NCBI RefSeq assembly: GCF_014084125.1
Contig: NZ_CP048405.1
Span: 1,364,001-1,428,000 of the forward strand
Length of the DNA: 64,000 bases
From: Streptacidiphilus sp. PB12-B1b
Lineage (GTDB): Bacteria; Actinomycetota; Actinomycetes; Streptomycetales; Streptomycetaceae
Direction of reading: 5' to 3'
Below are positions 44,239 to 52,480 of the stretch, piece after piece. A model generated the notes under the pieces. It had not been told where the DNA came from, made no database searches, and saw only the letters and a program-made list of their open reading frames with translations. Every line of letters begins with the position of its first letter. Position 1 is the first letter of the stretch. The position numbers and the translations under genes are program-made.

Positions 44239-45419
44239 TGGTCGCTCCCTGCGGTCTCGCTGCTGGACGTGGTGCGGGCGCGGTCGCCCGCCGGTGGCGC
44301 GGAGTCGGCGGCACCGGCCGCGGAGTCGGGGGTGTCGGCGGGATCAGGGGTGCCGCCGTCGGGCAGGGCCAGCGGTGCGGGCGCGGGTTGGCGTCCGTCC
44401 TGCAGCCAGCAGGCCGCCAGCCGCTCGACGTCCGGAGCCGAGGCCGCGGGCCGGGCCAGCGGGGGCGTGTCGGTGCGGCAGCGGTCCATGGCGAAGGTGC
44501 AACGGGGGTGGAAGGCGCAGCCGCCGGGGAGCGCGGTCAGCGAGGGCGGCGAGCCGGGGATGCCCTCCATCCGGACGCGCTCCCCGTGCAGCGCCGGGAA
44601 GGAGTTGAGCAGGCCCAGGCTGTACGGGTGTCGGGGGGCGTGGAACAGCTCGCCCGCGCCGGCCCGTTCGACCAGCCGTCCGGCGTACATGATGGCGATG
44701 GAGTCGGCCAGTTCGAGCAGCAGCGACAGGTCGTGGGTGATGAAGACGATGGCGAAGCCGAGCCGCTCCCGGAGCTGCATCAGCTCCTCCAGGATCTCCC
44801 GCTGGGTGACCACGTCCAGGGCCGTGGTCGGCTCGTCCATGATCACGACCTGCGGTTCCAGCGCCAGCGCCATGGCGATCATGACGCGTTGGCGCATGCC
44901 GCCGGAGAGCTCGTGCGGGTAGCTGCGCAGCCGGTCCTCGCTGATGCCGACCATCCGCAGCAGCTCCACCGCGCGTTCGCGCCGCTCGGCCGCGGTCATC
45001 TGCCGCCGGTGCGCCCGCAGCACGTCGGTGAGCTGGGCGTCCACCCGGGCCACCGGGTTGAGCGCGTGCATGGCGCTCTGGAACACCACGGCCAGCTGGG
45101 ACCAGCGGATTCGGCGCAGCTCGGCGGCGTCGGCGGCGAGCAGGTCGACGGTCTCGGTCTGCCCGGACCCCTGCGGGCGGTTGTGGAACAGCACCTCGCC
45201 GCCGGTGATCACGCCGGGCGCGCGCAGCAGCCGGGTCAGCGCGTACGCCAGGGTGGACTTGCCGGAGCCGCTCTCCCCGGCCAGGCCCAGGACCTCGCCC
45301 CGGTGCAGGGTCAGCGTGGCGTCGGTGACGCCGTGCACCGCCCGGGGCCCCAGGCCGTAGTCGACGCAGAGGTTGCGTACCTCCAGCACCGGTTCGGCGG
45401 CCGGCAGGGTCGCGCTCAC
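44235..45419 (-). CDS. Oligopeptide-type ABC transporter ATP-binding protein (OppD-like)
   Basis: This 394-residue ATPase has Walker A Gly-Glu-Ser-Gly-Ser-Gly-Lys-Ser-Thr near residue 46, the signature Leu-Ser-Gly-Gly-Met-Arg-Gln-Arg, Walker B Ile-Met-Asp-Glu-Pro and the Cys-containing OppD C-terminal motif Phe-His-Pro-Arg-Cys-Thr. The GTG at 45419 overlaps the permease stop (GTGA); the long frame reaching 46832 is a shadow of the permease genes. It pairs with the OppF-like ATPase to power the importer. Confidence 0.92.
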   Translation of the reverse strand: MSATLPAAEPVLEVRNLCVDYGLGPRAVHGVTDATLTLHRGEVLGLAGESGSGKSTLAYALTRLLRAPGVITGGEVLFHNRPQGSGQTETVDLLAADAAELRRIRWSQLAVVFQSAMHALNPVARVDAQLTDVLRAHRRQMTAAERRERAVELLRMVGISEDRLRSYPHELSGGMRQRVMIAMALALEPQVVIMDEPTTALDVVTQREILEELMQLRERLGFAIVFITHDLSLLLELADSIAIMYAGRLVERAGAGELFHAPRHPYSLGLLNSFPALHGERVRMEGIPGSPPSLTALPGGCAFHPRCTFAMDRCRTDTPPLARPAASAPDVERLAACWLQDGRQPAPAPLALPDGGTPDPADTPDSAAGAADSAPPAGDRARTTSSSETAGSDQ

Positions 45420-46552
45420 AGGGAGTCTCCGTTCGCTGCGGTGGTGGTGGAGGTGAGGCTCTCCGGGTCGGCCGGCGGCTGCGGCTTCAGCGCCACCGCG
45501 GTGGGCTGCTCCGCCGTCGCGGCCCGCTCGGCCCGGGCCTCCTGGTCGGCGCGCCCCGCCTGCCGGGCCTGCTCTGCCTGGTCGGCCCGCTCGGTGAGCA
45601 GCACCGGGGTCAGGCCGAGGGTGAACCGCACGCCCCGGTGGCGGGTGCGGGCCGACCGCAGCCGGGGGTTGATGATCTCGTCGATGCCGAAGTTGAGCAG
45701 CGCCAGTGCGATGCCGACCAGGGCCACGCACAGCGCCGGCGGCACGTACCACCACCAGTAGTTGCTGAGCATCGCGCTGGACTGCTGGGCGCTGTTGAGC
45801 ATGGTGCCCCAGGTGTTGCTGGCCGGGTTGATGACGCCCAGCCAGGACAGCGACACATAGGTGCCGATGGCGTAGATGACCGTGAAGATGAAGGACGAGG
45901 CCAGGATCGGCAGCAGGTTGGGCAGCACCTCGAACACGATGATCCGGGGCTTGCGTTCGCCGATCACCCGGGCCGACTCGACGTAGTCCTGGTTGCGCAG
46001 CGCCAGCGTCTGCGCCCGCAGCACCCGCGCGCCCCAGGCCCAGGCGGTGAGGCCGATCACCAGCCCGATGATCAGCGGGTTGTTGGTGTCGGACGGCGGC
46101 AGCGGGCGCATCACCACGATCAGGATCAGCAGCCCGGGCAGGGCGAGGAAGATGTTGGCGAGGATGGAGAGCAGTTCGTCGGTGAGGCCGCCGATGTAGC
46201 CCGCGGTCACGCCCACCAGGATGGACAGCGCGGTGGCGATGACGCCGGCGAAGAAGGCGATCAGCAGCGTGTCCCGACCGCCGGCCAGCACCTGCGAGAA
46301 GATGTCGTGCTGGAACTGGTCGGTGCCGAGCAGGAACCGGCCGGACGGCGGCTGCGGCACGCTGACCTTGGTGGACGCCTGCCAGTCGGGCGAGTGCGGG
46401 GCGATGATCGGGCCGAAGACCGCCAGCAGCGCGAACAGCAGCAGCAGCGTCCCGCCGACGATCACCTTGGGGGAGCGGGGTATTCGGGAGGCGCGCCGGG
46501 TCGCGGGCGCGGCGGCCGGGGCGGGCGCGGGGGTCGTGGTCGGAACAGCCAT
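45416..46552 (-). CDS. ABC transporter permease (DppC/OppC-like)
   Basis: This 378-residue permease has an N-terminal Ala/Pro-rich tail, about six transmembrane helices, the DppC N-terminal signature (His-Ser-Pro-Asp-Trp, Leu-Leu-Gly-Thr-Asp) and the EAA-type loop Tyr-Val-Glu-Ser-Ala-Arg-Val-Ile-Gly. The C-terminal 60 residues are a charged, Ala/Glu/Gln-rich cytosolic extension, longer than in typical DppC. It sits three bases behind the DppB-like gene. Confidence 0.9.
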   Translation of the reverse strand: MAVPTTTPAPAPAAAPATRRASRIPRSPKVIVGGTLLLLFALLAVFGPIIAPHSPDWQASTKVSVPQPPSGRFLLGTDQFQHDIFSQVLAGGRDTLLIAFFAGVIATALSILVGVTAGYIGGLTDELLSILANIFLALPGLLILIVVMRPLPPSDTNNPLIIGLVIGLTAWAWGARVLRAQTLALRNQDYVESARVIGERKPRIIVFEVLPNLLPILASSFIFTVIYAIGTYVSLSWLGVINPASNTWGTMLNSAQQSSAMLSNYWWWYVPPALCVALVGIALALLNFGIDEIINPRLRSARTRHRGVRFTLGLTPVLLTERADQAEQARQAGRADQEARAERAATAEQPTAVALKPQPPADPESLTSTTTAANGDSL

Positions 46553-46555
46553 GGG

Positions 46556-47542
46556 TCAGCCCTCCCTGCGGGCGCGGGGGTCGAGGATCACGTAGGCGAT
46601 GTCCGCCAGCAGGTTGGCGCCGAGCACGGTGAAGGTGACGACCAGCAGGATGCCCTGCATCACCGGGTAGTCGGCGTTGAGGATGGCCTGGTAGATGGCG
46701 TAGCCGACGCCGGGGTAGGAGAAGACGATCTCGGTGACGATGGAGCCGGTCACCACCAGGCTGATGGAGAGCGCGAAGTTGGAGATGCTGGGCAGGATCG
46801 CGTTGCGCGCCGCCACCGCCACCACCCGCCACTGCGGCAGGCCCTTGGCCGCCGCGACCAGGACGTAGTCCTCGTCCATGGTGGTCACCATCATGTTGCG
46901 CATGCCGATGATCCAGCCGGCGATGGAGGCCAGCGCGACCGTGGCCGCGGGCAGCACCCCGTGTGAGACCACGCTGTTGATGAAGGGCCAGTTCCAGCCC
47001 TCGGTCAGCGGATCACGGCCGGTGGTGTAGCCGCCGTTGTAGGGGAAGAGCTTCCAGTAGAAGCCGCCGGTGAGCAGGAGCAGCAGCGCCAGGATGAAGT
47101 AGGGCACGGCCTGGAAGAAGGTCATCACCGGCAGCAGCGCGTCCAGCAGTCCGCTGCGCCGCCAGCCGACGACGATGCCGAGCAGCGTCCCGAGGACGAA
47201 GGCGACGATGGTGGCGGAGCCGATCAGCCCGATCGTCCAGGGCAGGTCGTTGCCGAGGATGGAGGTGACCGGAACCGACTGCAGGGTGGAGGTGCCCAGG
47301 TTGCCGTGGGCCAGCTTGCCGAGGTAGCCGAGGTACTGCGCGAGCAGGCTCTGGTTGCTGTCCAGGCCGTACTGGGCCGACATGGCCGCGAGTTGGGCGT
47401 GGGTGAGGGTGGTGGTGCGCAGGCTCTGCAGGATGGACTGCAGGGCGTTGCCGGGGAGCATGCGCGGCAGGAAGAAGTTCAGCGTGACGGCGGCGTAGGC
47501 GGCGATCAGGTAGAAGCCGAGGCGGCGCAGGATCGTGTTCAT
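46556..47542 (-). CDS. ABC transporter permease (DppB/OppB-like)
   Basis: This 328-residue permease has six predicted helices. The DppB hallmarks are an N-terminal Phe-Phe-Leu-Pro-Arg-Met-Leu-Pro-Gly segment and a cytoplasmic loop Glu-Asp-Tyr-Val-Leu-Val-Ala-Ala-Ala-Lys-Gly-Leu. It follows the LacI regulator by 12 bases, so the regulator and the importer form one transcription unit. Confidence 0.9.
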   Translation of the reverse strand: MNTILRRLGFYLIAAYAAVTLNFFLPRMLPGNALQSILQSLRTTTLTHAQLAAMSAQYGLDSNQSLLAQYLGYLGKLAHGNLGTSTLQSVPVTSILGNDLPWTIGLIGSATIVAFVLGTLLGIVVGWRRSGLLDALLPVMTFFQAVPYFILALLLLLTGGFYWKLFPYNGGYTTGRDPLTEGWNWPFINSVVSHGVLPAATVALASIAGWIIGMRNMMVTTMDEDYVLVAAAKGLPQWRVVAVAARNAILPSISNFALSISLVVTGSIVTEIVFSYPGVGYAIYQAILNADYPVMQGILLVVTFTVLGANLLADIAYVILDPRARREG

Positions 47543-47554
47543 CGTCGGCTCCTT

Positions 47555-48679
47555 TCAGGGGATCTGGCGCCACACGGGCGGCTGGGAGTCGGGCGGGCAG
47601 CCGCAGCTCTCGCGGCGGACGAGTCGCGTGGGCAGCACGATGTCGGGCAGCTCGGCCCCGTCCTCTGTGGGAGCGCTCCCGCCGCTGTCGGCAGTGATCA
47701 TGTTGTGGAGGACCTCGAAGGCTCGGGCGCCGATCTCCTGGATGGGCTGGCGCACGGTGGTCAACTGGGGTCGCAGGTGCCGGGCGAAGGGCAGGTCGTC
47801 GAAGCCGGTCACGGCCACGTCGCCCGGCACGTCGAAGCCGTGCTCGGCGAGGGCGTAGATGACGCCCAGCGCGGTCTGGTCGTTGGCGCAGGCGATGGCC
47901 CGGGGCAGCGTCGCCCCGACGGCGATCAGCCCGCGGATGATCTGCACCCCGCTCCCGGCCGAGTAGTCGCCCTGCCAGGCCGGGCCGGTCAGGCACTCCC
48001 CTCCGAGCGCCTGCGCCTCGGCCACGAACGAGCGGCCGCGGACGATGTTGTCGGGGCTGTCCGCGTGCCCGGCGATGTAGGCCAGCCGCCGGTAGCCGTG
48101 GTCCCGCACCAGGTGCCGGGCCAACTCCCGCATGCTGGTGGCGCTGTCGCCGCGGACGTTGGCGGTGGGGCCGCCGCTGGCGCCCGCCAGGGTCACCACC
48201 GGGACGGTCCTGGCGATGTTGGCGATCCCGGCGGGGGAGAGCACCTGGTCGTGCAGGATCAGGCCGTCGCACTTCCCGGCGATGGTCATGATCCGGTTGG
48301 GCAGGGTGTGTTCGTCGATGTTGACGGAGCTGACCAGCAGGTCGTAGCCGCGGCGTCCGGCGACGATCTCGATGCCCCGGTTGATCTGGTCGCCGAAGAG
48401 CAGGCTCTCGGTCTCGTCCTCGAACATGCCGTCGTCGGTGCCGTAGACCCGGCGGAACACCACGCCCACCACCTGCTTGAGCCGGTTGCTCAGCGCGCGG
48501 GCCGCCCCGTCGGGGACGAAGCCCAGCTCGCCGATGGCCTTCATGACCCGGTCCCGGGTCTCCGGACGCGGATTGTCCCGGCCGTTGAGGACCCGTGAGA
48601 CGGAGGCGATGGAGACGCCGGCGCGGCGGGCGACATCGTAGATCGTCGGCGTCGCACCGTTGCCGGCTCGTGCGTCCAT
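47555..48679 (-). CDS. LacI-family regulator heading the importer operon
   Basis: This 374-residue protein has a LacI helix-turn-helix at about residues 12-32 (Ile-Tyr-Asp-Val-Ala-Arg-Arg-Ala-Gly-Val-Ser, Val-Ser-Arg-Val-Leu-Asn-Gly), then a periplasmic-binding-protein-like sensor domain. The ATG at 48679 has GAGAGG upstream. A perfect palindrome GTAAGCGCTTAC sits 31 bases before the start and is a probable autoregulatory operator. A C-terminal Cys-x-Cys (Ser-Cys-Gly-Cys-Pro) is present, as in some sugar-responsive LacI proteins. It most likely represses the importer until an oligosaccharide binds. Confidence 0.9.
   Translation of the reverse strand: MDARAGNGATPTIYDVARRAGVSIASVSRVLNGRDNPRPETRDRVMKAIGELGFVPDGAARALSNRLKQVVGVVFRRVYGTDDGMFEDETESLLFGDQINRGIEIVAGRRGYDLLVSSVNIDEHTLPNRIMTIAGKCDGLILHDQVLSPAGIANIARTVPVVTLAGASGGPTANVRGDSATSMRELARHLVRDHGYRRLAYIAGHADSPDNIVRGRSFVAEAQALGGECLTGPAWQGDYSAGSGVQIIRGLIAVGATLPRAIACANDQTALGVIYALAEHGFDVPGDVAVTGFDDLPFARHLRPQLTTVRQPIQEIGARAFEVLHNMITADSGGSAPTEDGAELPDIVLPTRLVRRESCGCPPDSQPPVWRQIP
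47668..47681. promoter_or_regulatory. Intragenic CebR-type box
   Basis: TGGGAGCGCTCCCG, with a perfect 12-bp GGGAGCGCTCCC core, lies inside the 3' part of the LacI gene. It matches the boxes at 51115, 51220 and 51305 and could be a roadblock site for the neighbouring CebR-type repressor, controlling readthrough into the importer genes. Confidence 0.5.
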
Positions 48680-48709
48680 GGGGGACCTCTCCAGGTCGGG
48701 GGTTGTTCC

Positions 48710-48721
48710 GTAAGCGCTTAC
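48710..48721. promoter_or_regulatory. LacI-type operator GTAAGCGCTTAC
   Basis: A perfect 12-bp palindrome with the central CG pair typical of LacI-family operators lies 31 bases upstream of the LacI gene start at 48679. It is the likely site of autoregulation. Confidence 0.75.
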
Positions 48722-49078
48722 CGGGCGCTGTCTGCGATGAAGGTAGGACCGTGCCGAACGCATCGCAAGAGTGAATGTCGGCCCCGTTACGGTGATGTGA
48801 CTTTTCGTCGCTTCAACCGGCGGAAATCGCCGATTCACGTTCATGAAATGAACGCACTGGCGAGGCGTCAGCTGTCGTTCCCGGAGCGGCCCCGGGCCCG
48901 ATCGCGCCCTTTTGGTGCAGGTGGCGGCCGTTTTCCGGAGGTGGTTCGGACGGCGGCGGCTGTTCGGGAGCGTTCACAGTCCGAATCCCCGTGGTCGGCC
49001 GGGATCGGACGAAGGGCCGCGCGCGGCTGCGCCGCAGGGCATGCGGCGACCCTGCGCAGACGAACTGCTGATGCGTCT

Positions 49079-49090
49079 GGAAGCGCTTAC
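49079..49090. promoter_or_regulatory. Second LacI-type operator-like site GGAAGCGCTTAC
   Basis: Eleven of twelve bases match the operator at 48710, and the two sites lie 369 bp apart. Such a pair could support repression by DNA looping. The surrounding interval 48680-49126 (447 bases) contains no supportable gene. Confidence 0.5.
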
Positions 49091-49126
49091 GCGGACAGCG
49101 CTGTGAGCGGTCGTCCGATCCGGCGG

Positions 49127-49432
49127 CTAGTGCCCGCCGGGCAGCCCGCGGTGCTTGTAGGAGGCGATGCCGGTCAGCACCAGGCCCAGCGCGATGGGCA
49201 CCAAGGCGGACGTGGGGTCGTCCGCGTCGCCGGGACGCCCGGCGGGGGCCCGCATCCCGTCCAGCGGGACCGAGGCGCGGGCTGGGGTGTGCACGGCGGC
49301 GCGCACCGGGACGTCCGGGGCCGACTCGTGCCCCCATGCGGAATGCTGCGCCGCGCACCAGGCGGCCGACAGCAGCGAGGCGAGGACGGCGGCACGCCTG
49401 AGGCGCGCGCCTGCCGTGGGAGCGTGGCGCAT
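49127..49432 (-). CDS. Small membrane-associated hypothetical protein
   Basis: From the ATG at 49432 the product is 101 residues. It has a hydrophobic N-terminal segment (about residues 11-27, signal-like), a polar middle, and a second hydrophobic segment near the end (Val-Pro-Ile-Ala-Leu-Gly-Leu-Val-Leu-Thr-Gly). It ends Lys-His-Arg-Gly-Leu-Pro-Gly-Gly-His. It lies between the beta-glucosidase and the LacI gene on the same strand, about 110 bases after the former. No family is recognised and the gene call rests on coding character alone. Confidence 0.5.
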   Translation of the reverse strand: MRHAPTAGARLRRAAVLASLLSAAWCAAQHSAWGHESAPDVPVRAAVHTPARASVPLDGMRAPAGRPGDADDPTSALVPIALGLVLTGIASYKHRGLPGGH

Positions 49433-49544
49433 GGGGTCGCAACTCTCTCGGGATGGACGCCGCGCCCGCCGTCGGCGTCTCACGGGCACAACGACCGGCG
49501 TCGCGCCCCCGTAACGGGAGCGCGACGCGGCATGCGGGGGGCGC

Positions 49545-51113
49545 TCAGGAGTCGCTCACGCCCCCCTGGCGGATCGCCTCCGCGTACCAGTGGGCGCTGG
49601 ACTTGAGGATGCGCCGCTGGGTCGCGTAGTCCACGTACACCGCGCCGAAGCGCTTGCCGTAGCCGTACGCCCACTCGAAGTTGTCCATCAGCGACCACAG
49701 GAAGTAGCCGCGGACGTCCACCCCGTCCGCGATCGCGGCGTGCACCGCGGCGAGGTGCTCCCGCAGGTAGGCGATGCGCTCGGGGTCGCGCACCTCCCCC
49801 TCGGGATTGACGTAGTCGTCGAAGGCGGCACCGTTCTCGGTCACCAGCAGCGGCAGCCCCGGGTGCTCGCGGTGGACCCGGGTCAGCAGGTCGTACAGGC
49901 CGCTCGGGTCGATGCTCCAGTTCATCGCCGTGCGCTCGCCCGGCGGCAGGTGGAAGATCACGTCCTCCGAGCCCGGCCAGGGCGAGTGCTCGCTGCGGCC
50001 GTGGCCGTCGTTCCTGGTCGCCGCGCCGGTGCCGGCGCCCAGGCCGTCGGTGCCCAGCCGGGAGGAGACCAGCGTGGGCGTGTAGTAGTTGATGCCCAGC
50101 AGGTCGATCGGCGCCGAGATCGCGGCCAGGTCCCCGTACTGGACCAGCTCGTCCCAGTCCAGCAGGTGCGCGGTGTCGGCGCGCAGGTCCTCGGGGTAGG
50201 CGCCGTGCAGGATCGGGCCGGTGAAGACCCGGTTGCCGACCGCGTCGATCCGGCGGGCGGCCTCGCGGTCGGCCATGCTCTCGCTCAGCGGGCGCACCTC
50301 GTGCAGGTTCAGCGTGACCGACAGCTGCGCGGCGGAGGGCAGCGCCGCCCGCAGCGCCGCGACGGCGCGGCCGTGGCCGAGGTTGAGGTGGTGTGCGGCG
50401 CGCAGCGAGGAGGCGGGTTCGGTGCGCCCGGGGGCGTGCACGCCGGAGCCGTAGCCGAGGAAGGCGGAGCACCAGGGCTCGTTGAGCGTGGTCCACAGCC
50501 GGACCCGGTCGCCCAGCGCGTCCGCCATCAGCGCCGCGTACTCGCCGAAGCGCTCGGCGGTGTCGCGCACCGGCCAGCCGCCGGCGTCCTCCAGCTCCTG
50601 CGGCAGGTCCCAGTGGTAGAGCGTCGCCACCGGGGTGATCCCGGCCTCCAGCAGGCCGTCCACCAGCGCCCGGTAGAAGTCCAGGCCGCGCTCGACGGCG
50701 GGGCCGCGCCCGGTGGGCTGGACCCGGGACCAGGACACCGAGAAGCGGTACGCCTGCAGGCTCAGCTGCGACATGAGCGCGATGTCGTCCCGGAACCGGT
50801 GGTAGTGGTCGGCGGCGGTGTCCCCGGTGTCGCCGTTGCGGACGCGGCCCGGGGTGTGGCTGTAGGTGTCCCAGATCGACGGGGTCCGGCCGTCCTCGGC
50901 GGCGGCCCCCTCGATCTGGTAGGCGGCGGTGGCCGCGCCCCACAGGAAGGTGCTGGGGAAGCGCAGCAGGCCGGAGCCGGCGGTCCGGGTCGACACGGTG
51001 TCGGCCGGTCCCGGCGTCGCGGGCGCCGGCGCGGTCGGCCGCGAGGCTGCGGGGGACGCGGGGGCGGTCGCCGGGGCGGCGGCCGGAACGGTGACTGAGC
51101 GGACTGCGGTCAT
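49545..51113 (-). CDS. bglC: GH1 beta-glucosidase
   Basis: This 522-residue protein begins with an Ala/Pro/Thr-rich tail of about 50 residues. The GH1 barrel follows: [14 protein letters not shown], the acid/base in Thr-Leu-Asn-Glu-Pro-Trp and the nucleophile in Val-Thr-Glu-Asn-Gly-Ala-Ala. It hydrolyses cellobiose and related beta-glucosides to glucose, probably in the cytoplasm because no signal peptide is seen. The ATG at 51113 lies two bases from a CebR-type box whose GGGAG half can also serve as the ribosome site. In S. coelicolor a homologous gene ends the cebR-cebEFG-bglC cluster next to ornA; here it is divergent from the cebR-like gene. Confidence 0.92.
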   Translation of the reverse strand: MTAVRSVTVPAAAPATAPASPAASRPTAPAPATPGPADTVSTRTAGSGLLRFPSTFLWGAATAAYQIEGAAAEDGRTPSIWDTYSHTPGRVRNGDTGDTAADHYHRFRDDIALMSQLSLQAYRFSVSWSRVQPTGRGPAVERGLDFYRALVDGLLEAGITPVATLYHWDLPQELEDAGGWPVRDTAERFGEYAALMADALGDRVRLWTTLNEPWCSAFLGYGSGVHAPGRTEPASSLRAAHHLNLGHGRAVAALRAALPSAAQLSVTLNLHEVRPLSESMADREAARRIDAVGNRVFTGPILHGAYPEDLRADTAHLLDWDELVQYGDLAAISAPIDLLGINYYTPTLVSSRLGTDGLGAGTGAATRNDGHGRSEHSPWPGSEDVIFHLPPGERTAMNWSIDPSGLYDLLTRVHREHPGLPLLVTENGAAFDDYVNPEGEVRDPERIAYLREHLAAVHAAIADGVDVRGYFLWSLMDNFEWAYGYGKRFGAVYVDYATQRRILKSSAHWYAEAIRQGGVSDS

Positions 51114-51114
51114 A

Positions 51115-51128
51115 TGGGAGCGCTCCCA
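51115..51128. promoter_or_regulatory. CebR-type operator overlapping the beta-glucosidase ribosome site
   Basis: TGGGAGCGCTCCCA, a perfect 14-bp palindrome identical to the published CebR box, ends two bases before the start codon at 51113. A bound repressor would cover the ribosome-site DNA and block transcription elongation. Confidence 0.85.
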
Positions 51129-51219
51129 AGGCATGGAGGGCGAATACGGCAGGCGGCGCCGGGCGGGAACGCCGGCACCGGTGGGCCTAGTGGAAGCGGT
51201 GAGGGAGTGCCCGCATGTA

Positions 51220-51233
51220 TGGGAGCGCTCCCA
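51220..51233. promoter_or_regulatory. CebR-type operator in the divergent promoter region
   Basis: A second exact copy of TGGGAGCGCTCCCA lies between the beta-glucosidase and the cebR-like gene, 105 bp (ten helical turns) from the first copy. Confidence 0.85.
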
Positions 51234-51304
51234 CCGAGCCTGTCGAAATCGTCGTCCCAACCGGAGCCACTGTCAAGCACGCGGCCCTGCACCCCGGAAC
51301 CGGA

Positions 51305-51318
51305 CGGGAGCGCTCCCG
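51305..51318. promoter_or_regulatory. CebR-type operator upstream of the cebR-like gene
   Basis: CGGGAGCGCTCCCG keeps the perfect 12-bp core with C/G outer bases. It lies 46 bases before the ATG at 51365, consistent with autoregulation. Confidence 0.8.
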
Positions 51319-51364
51319 CACGGTGTGGTCTAAGGTGCCACTCGAACCAGAAGGAGGGTGCGCG

Positions 51365-52408
51365 ATGACTCACGCCGCCGATCGGTCGCCGGAGCGGCGC
51401 CCTGCCCGTCCCACCCTGGAGGCCGTCGCCCGACACGCCGGGGTCGGCCGGGGCACGGTGTCGCGGGTGGTGAACGGCGCCCCCGGAGTCAGCGACCAGG
51501 CCCGGGCCGTGGTCGAACAGGCCATCGCCGAACTCGGCTACGTCCCCAACCGCGCCGCCCGCACCCTGGTCACCAGCCGCACCGACGCCATCGCGCTGGT
51601 CATCCCGGAGACCGAGACCAGGCTGGCCTCCGAGCCCTTCTTCGCGCAGATCATCCGGGGCGTGGCCAGCGAACTCTCCGAGACCGACATGCAGTTGCTG
51701 CTCATCCTGGTCCGCACCGACCAGGAGCGCACCCGGCTGGCCTCCTACCTCAGCGGGCACCGGGTCGACGGCGTGCTGATGGTCTCCGTGCGCACCGACG
51801 ACCCGGTACTGGACCTGCTCGAACGCATCGGCGTACCGGCCGTCCTCGGCGGCCGCCGCTCCGTGCTGGAACCGCTCAGCTACGTCGACTGCGACAACCG
51901 GGGCGGCGCCCAGACGGCCGTCCGCCACCTCGCGCTGCGGGGCTGCAGCCGGATCGCCACCATCACCGGCCCGCTCGGCATGGAGGCGGGCCGCAGCCGC
52001 CTGCTCGGCTACCGGCAGGCGCTGGAGGAGGTGGGGCTGCCGTTCAGCGAGGAGCTGGTGGTGCACGGCGACTTCACCGAGGAGACCGGGCAGCGGGCCA
52101 TGGCCGAACTGCTGCGGCAGCGGCCCGACCTGGACGGCGTCTTCGCCGCCTCCGACCTGACCGCGGTCGGCGCGCTGCGGGCGCTGCGCGCCGCGGGCCG
52201 GAGCGTGCCCGACGACGTCGCGGTGGTCGGCTTCGACGACTCCTCGGTGGCCCGGCACACCGACCCGCCGCTGACCACGGTCCGCCAGCCGACCGAGGAG
52301 ATGGGGCGGATGATGGCCCGGCTGCTGCTGGACGAGATCGCCGCGCCCACCCGCACCCACCACCGGGTCGAACTCGCCACCGAGCTGGTGCGCCGGGCCT
52401 CCGCCTGA
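51365..52408 (+). CDS. cebR: LacI-family repressor, CebR-like
   Basis: This 347-residue protein starts at ATG 51365 after a strong AAGGAGGG site. The LacI helix-turn-helix spans about residues 18-40 (Leu-Glu-Ala-Val-Ala-Arg-His-Ala-Gly-Val-Gly, Val-Ser-Arg-Val-Val-Asn-Gly), followed by a sugar-binding domain ending in Thr-Thr-Val-Arg-Gln-Pro. Three TGGGAGCGCTCCCA-type boxes upstream and the divergent GH1 gene identify it as the CebR-type cello-oligosaccharide repressor. In Streptomyces, CebR releases DNA on binding cellobiose or cellotriose and in some species also controls virulence or secondary metabolism. Confidence 0.88.
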   Translation: MTHAADRSPERRPARPTLEAVARHAGVGRGTVSRVVNGAPGVSDQARAVVEQAIAELGYVPNRAARTLVTSRTDAIALVIPETETRLASEPFFAQIIRGVASELSETDMQLLLILVRTDQERTRLASYLSGHRVDGVLMVSVRTDDPVLDLLERIGVPAVLGGRRSVLEPLSYVDCDNRGGAQTAVRHLALRGCSRIATITGPLGMEAGRSRLLGYRQALEEVGLPFSEELVVHGDFTEETGQRAMAELLRQRPDLDGVFAASDLTAVGALRALRAAGRSVPDDVAVVGFDDSSVARHTDPPLTTVRQPTEEMGRMMARLLLDEIAAPTRTHHRVELATELVRRASA

Positions 52409-52480
52409 GCACGGACCGCCGCCGACCCCCGCCGAGGGGCCGGGCGGCGTCTGTCGGTGCCGTGTGAGAGCGTCGTCTGC

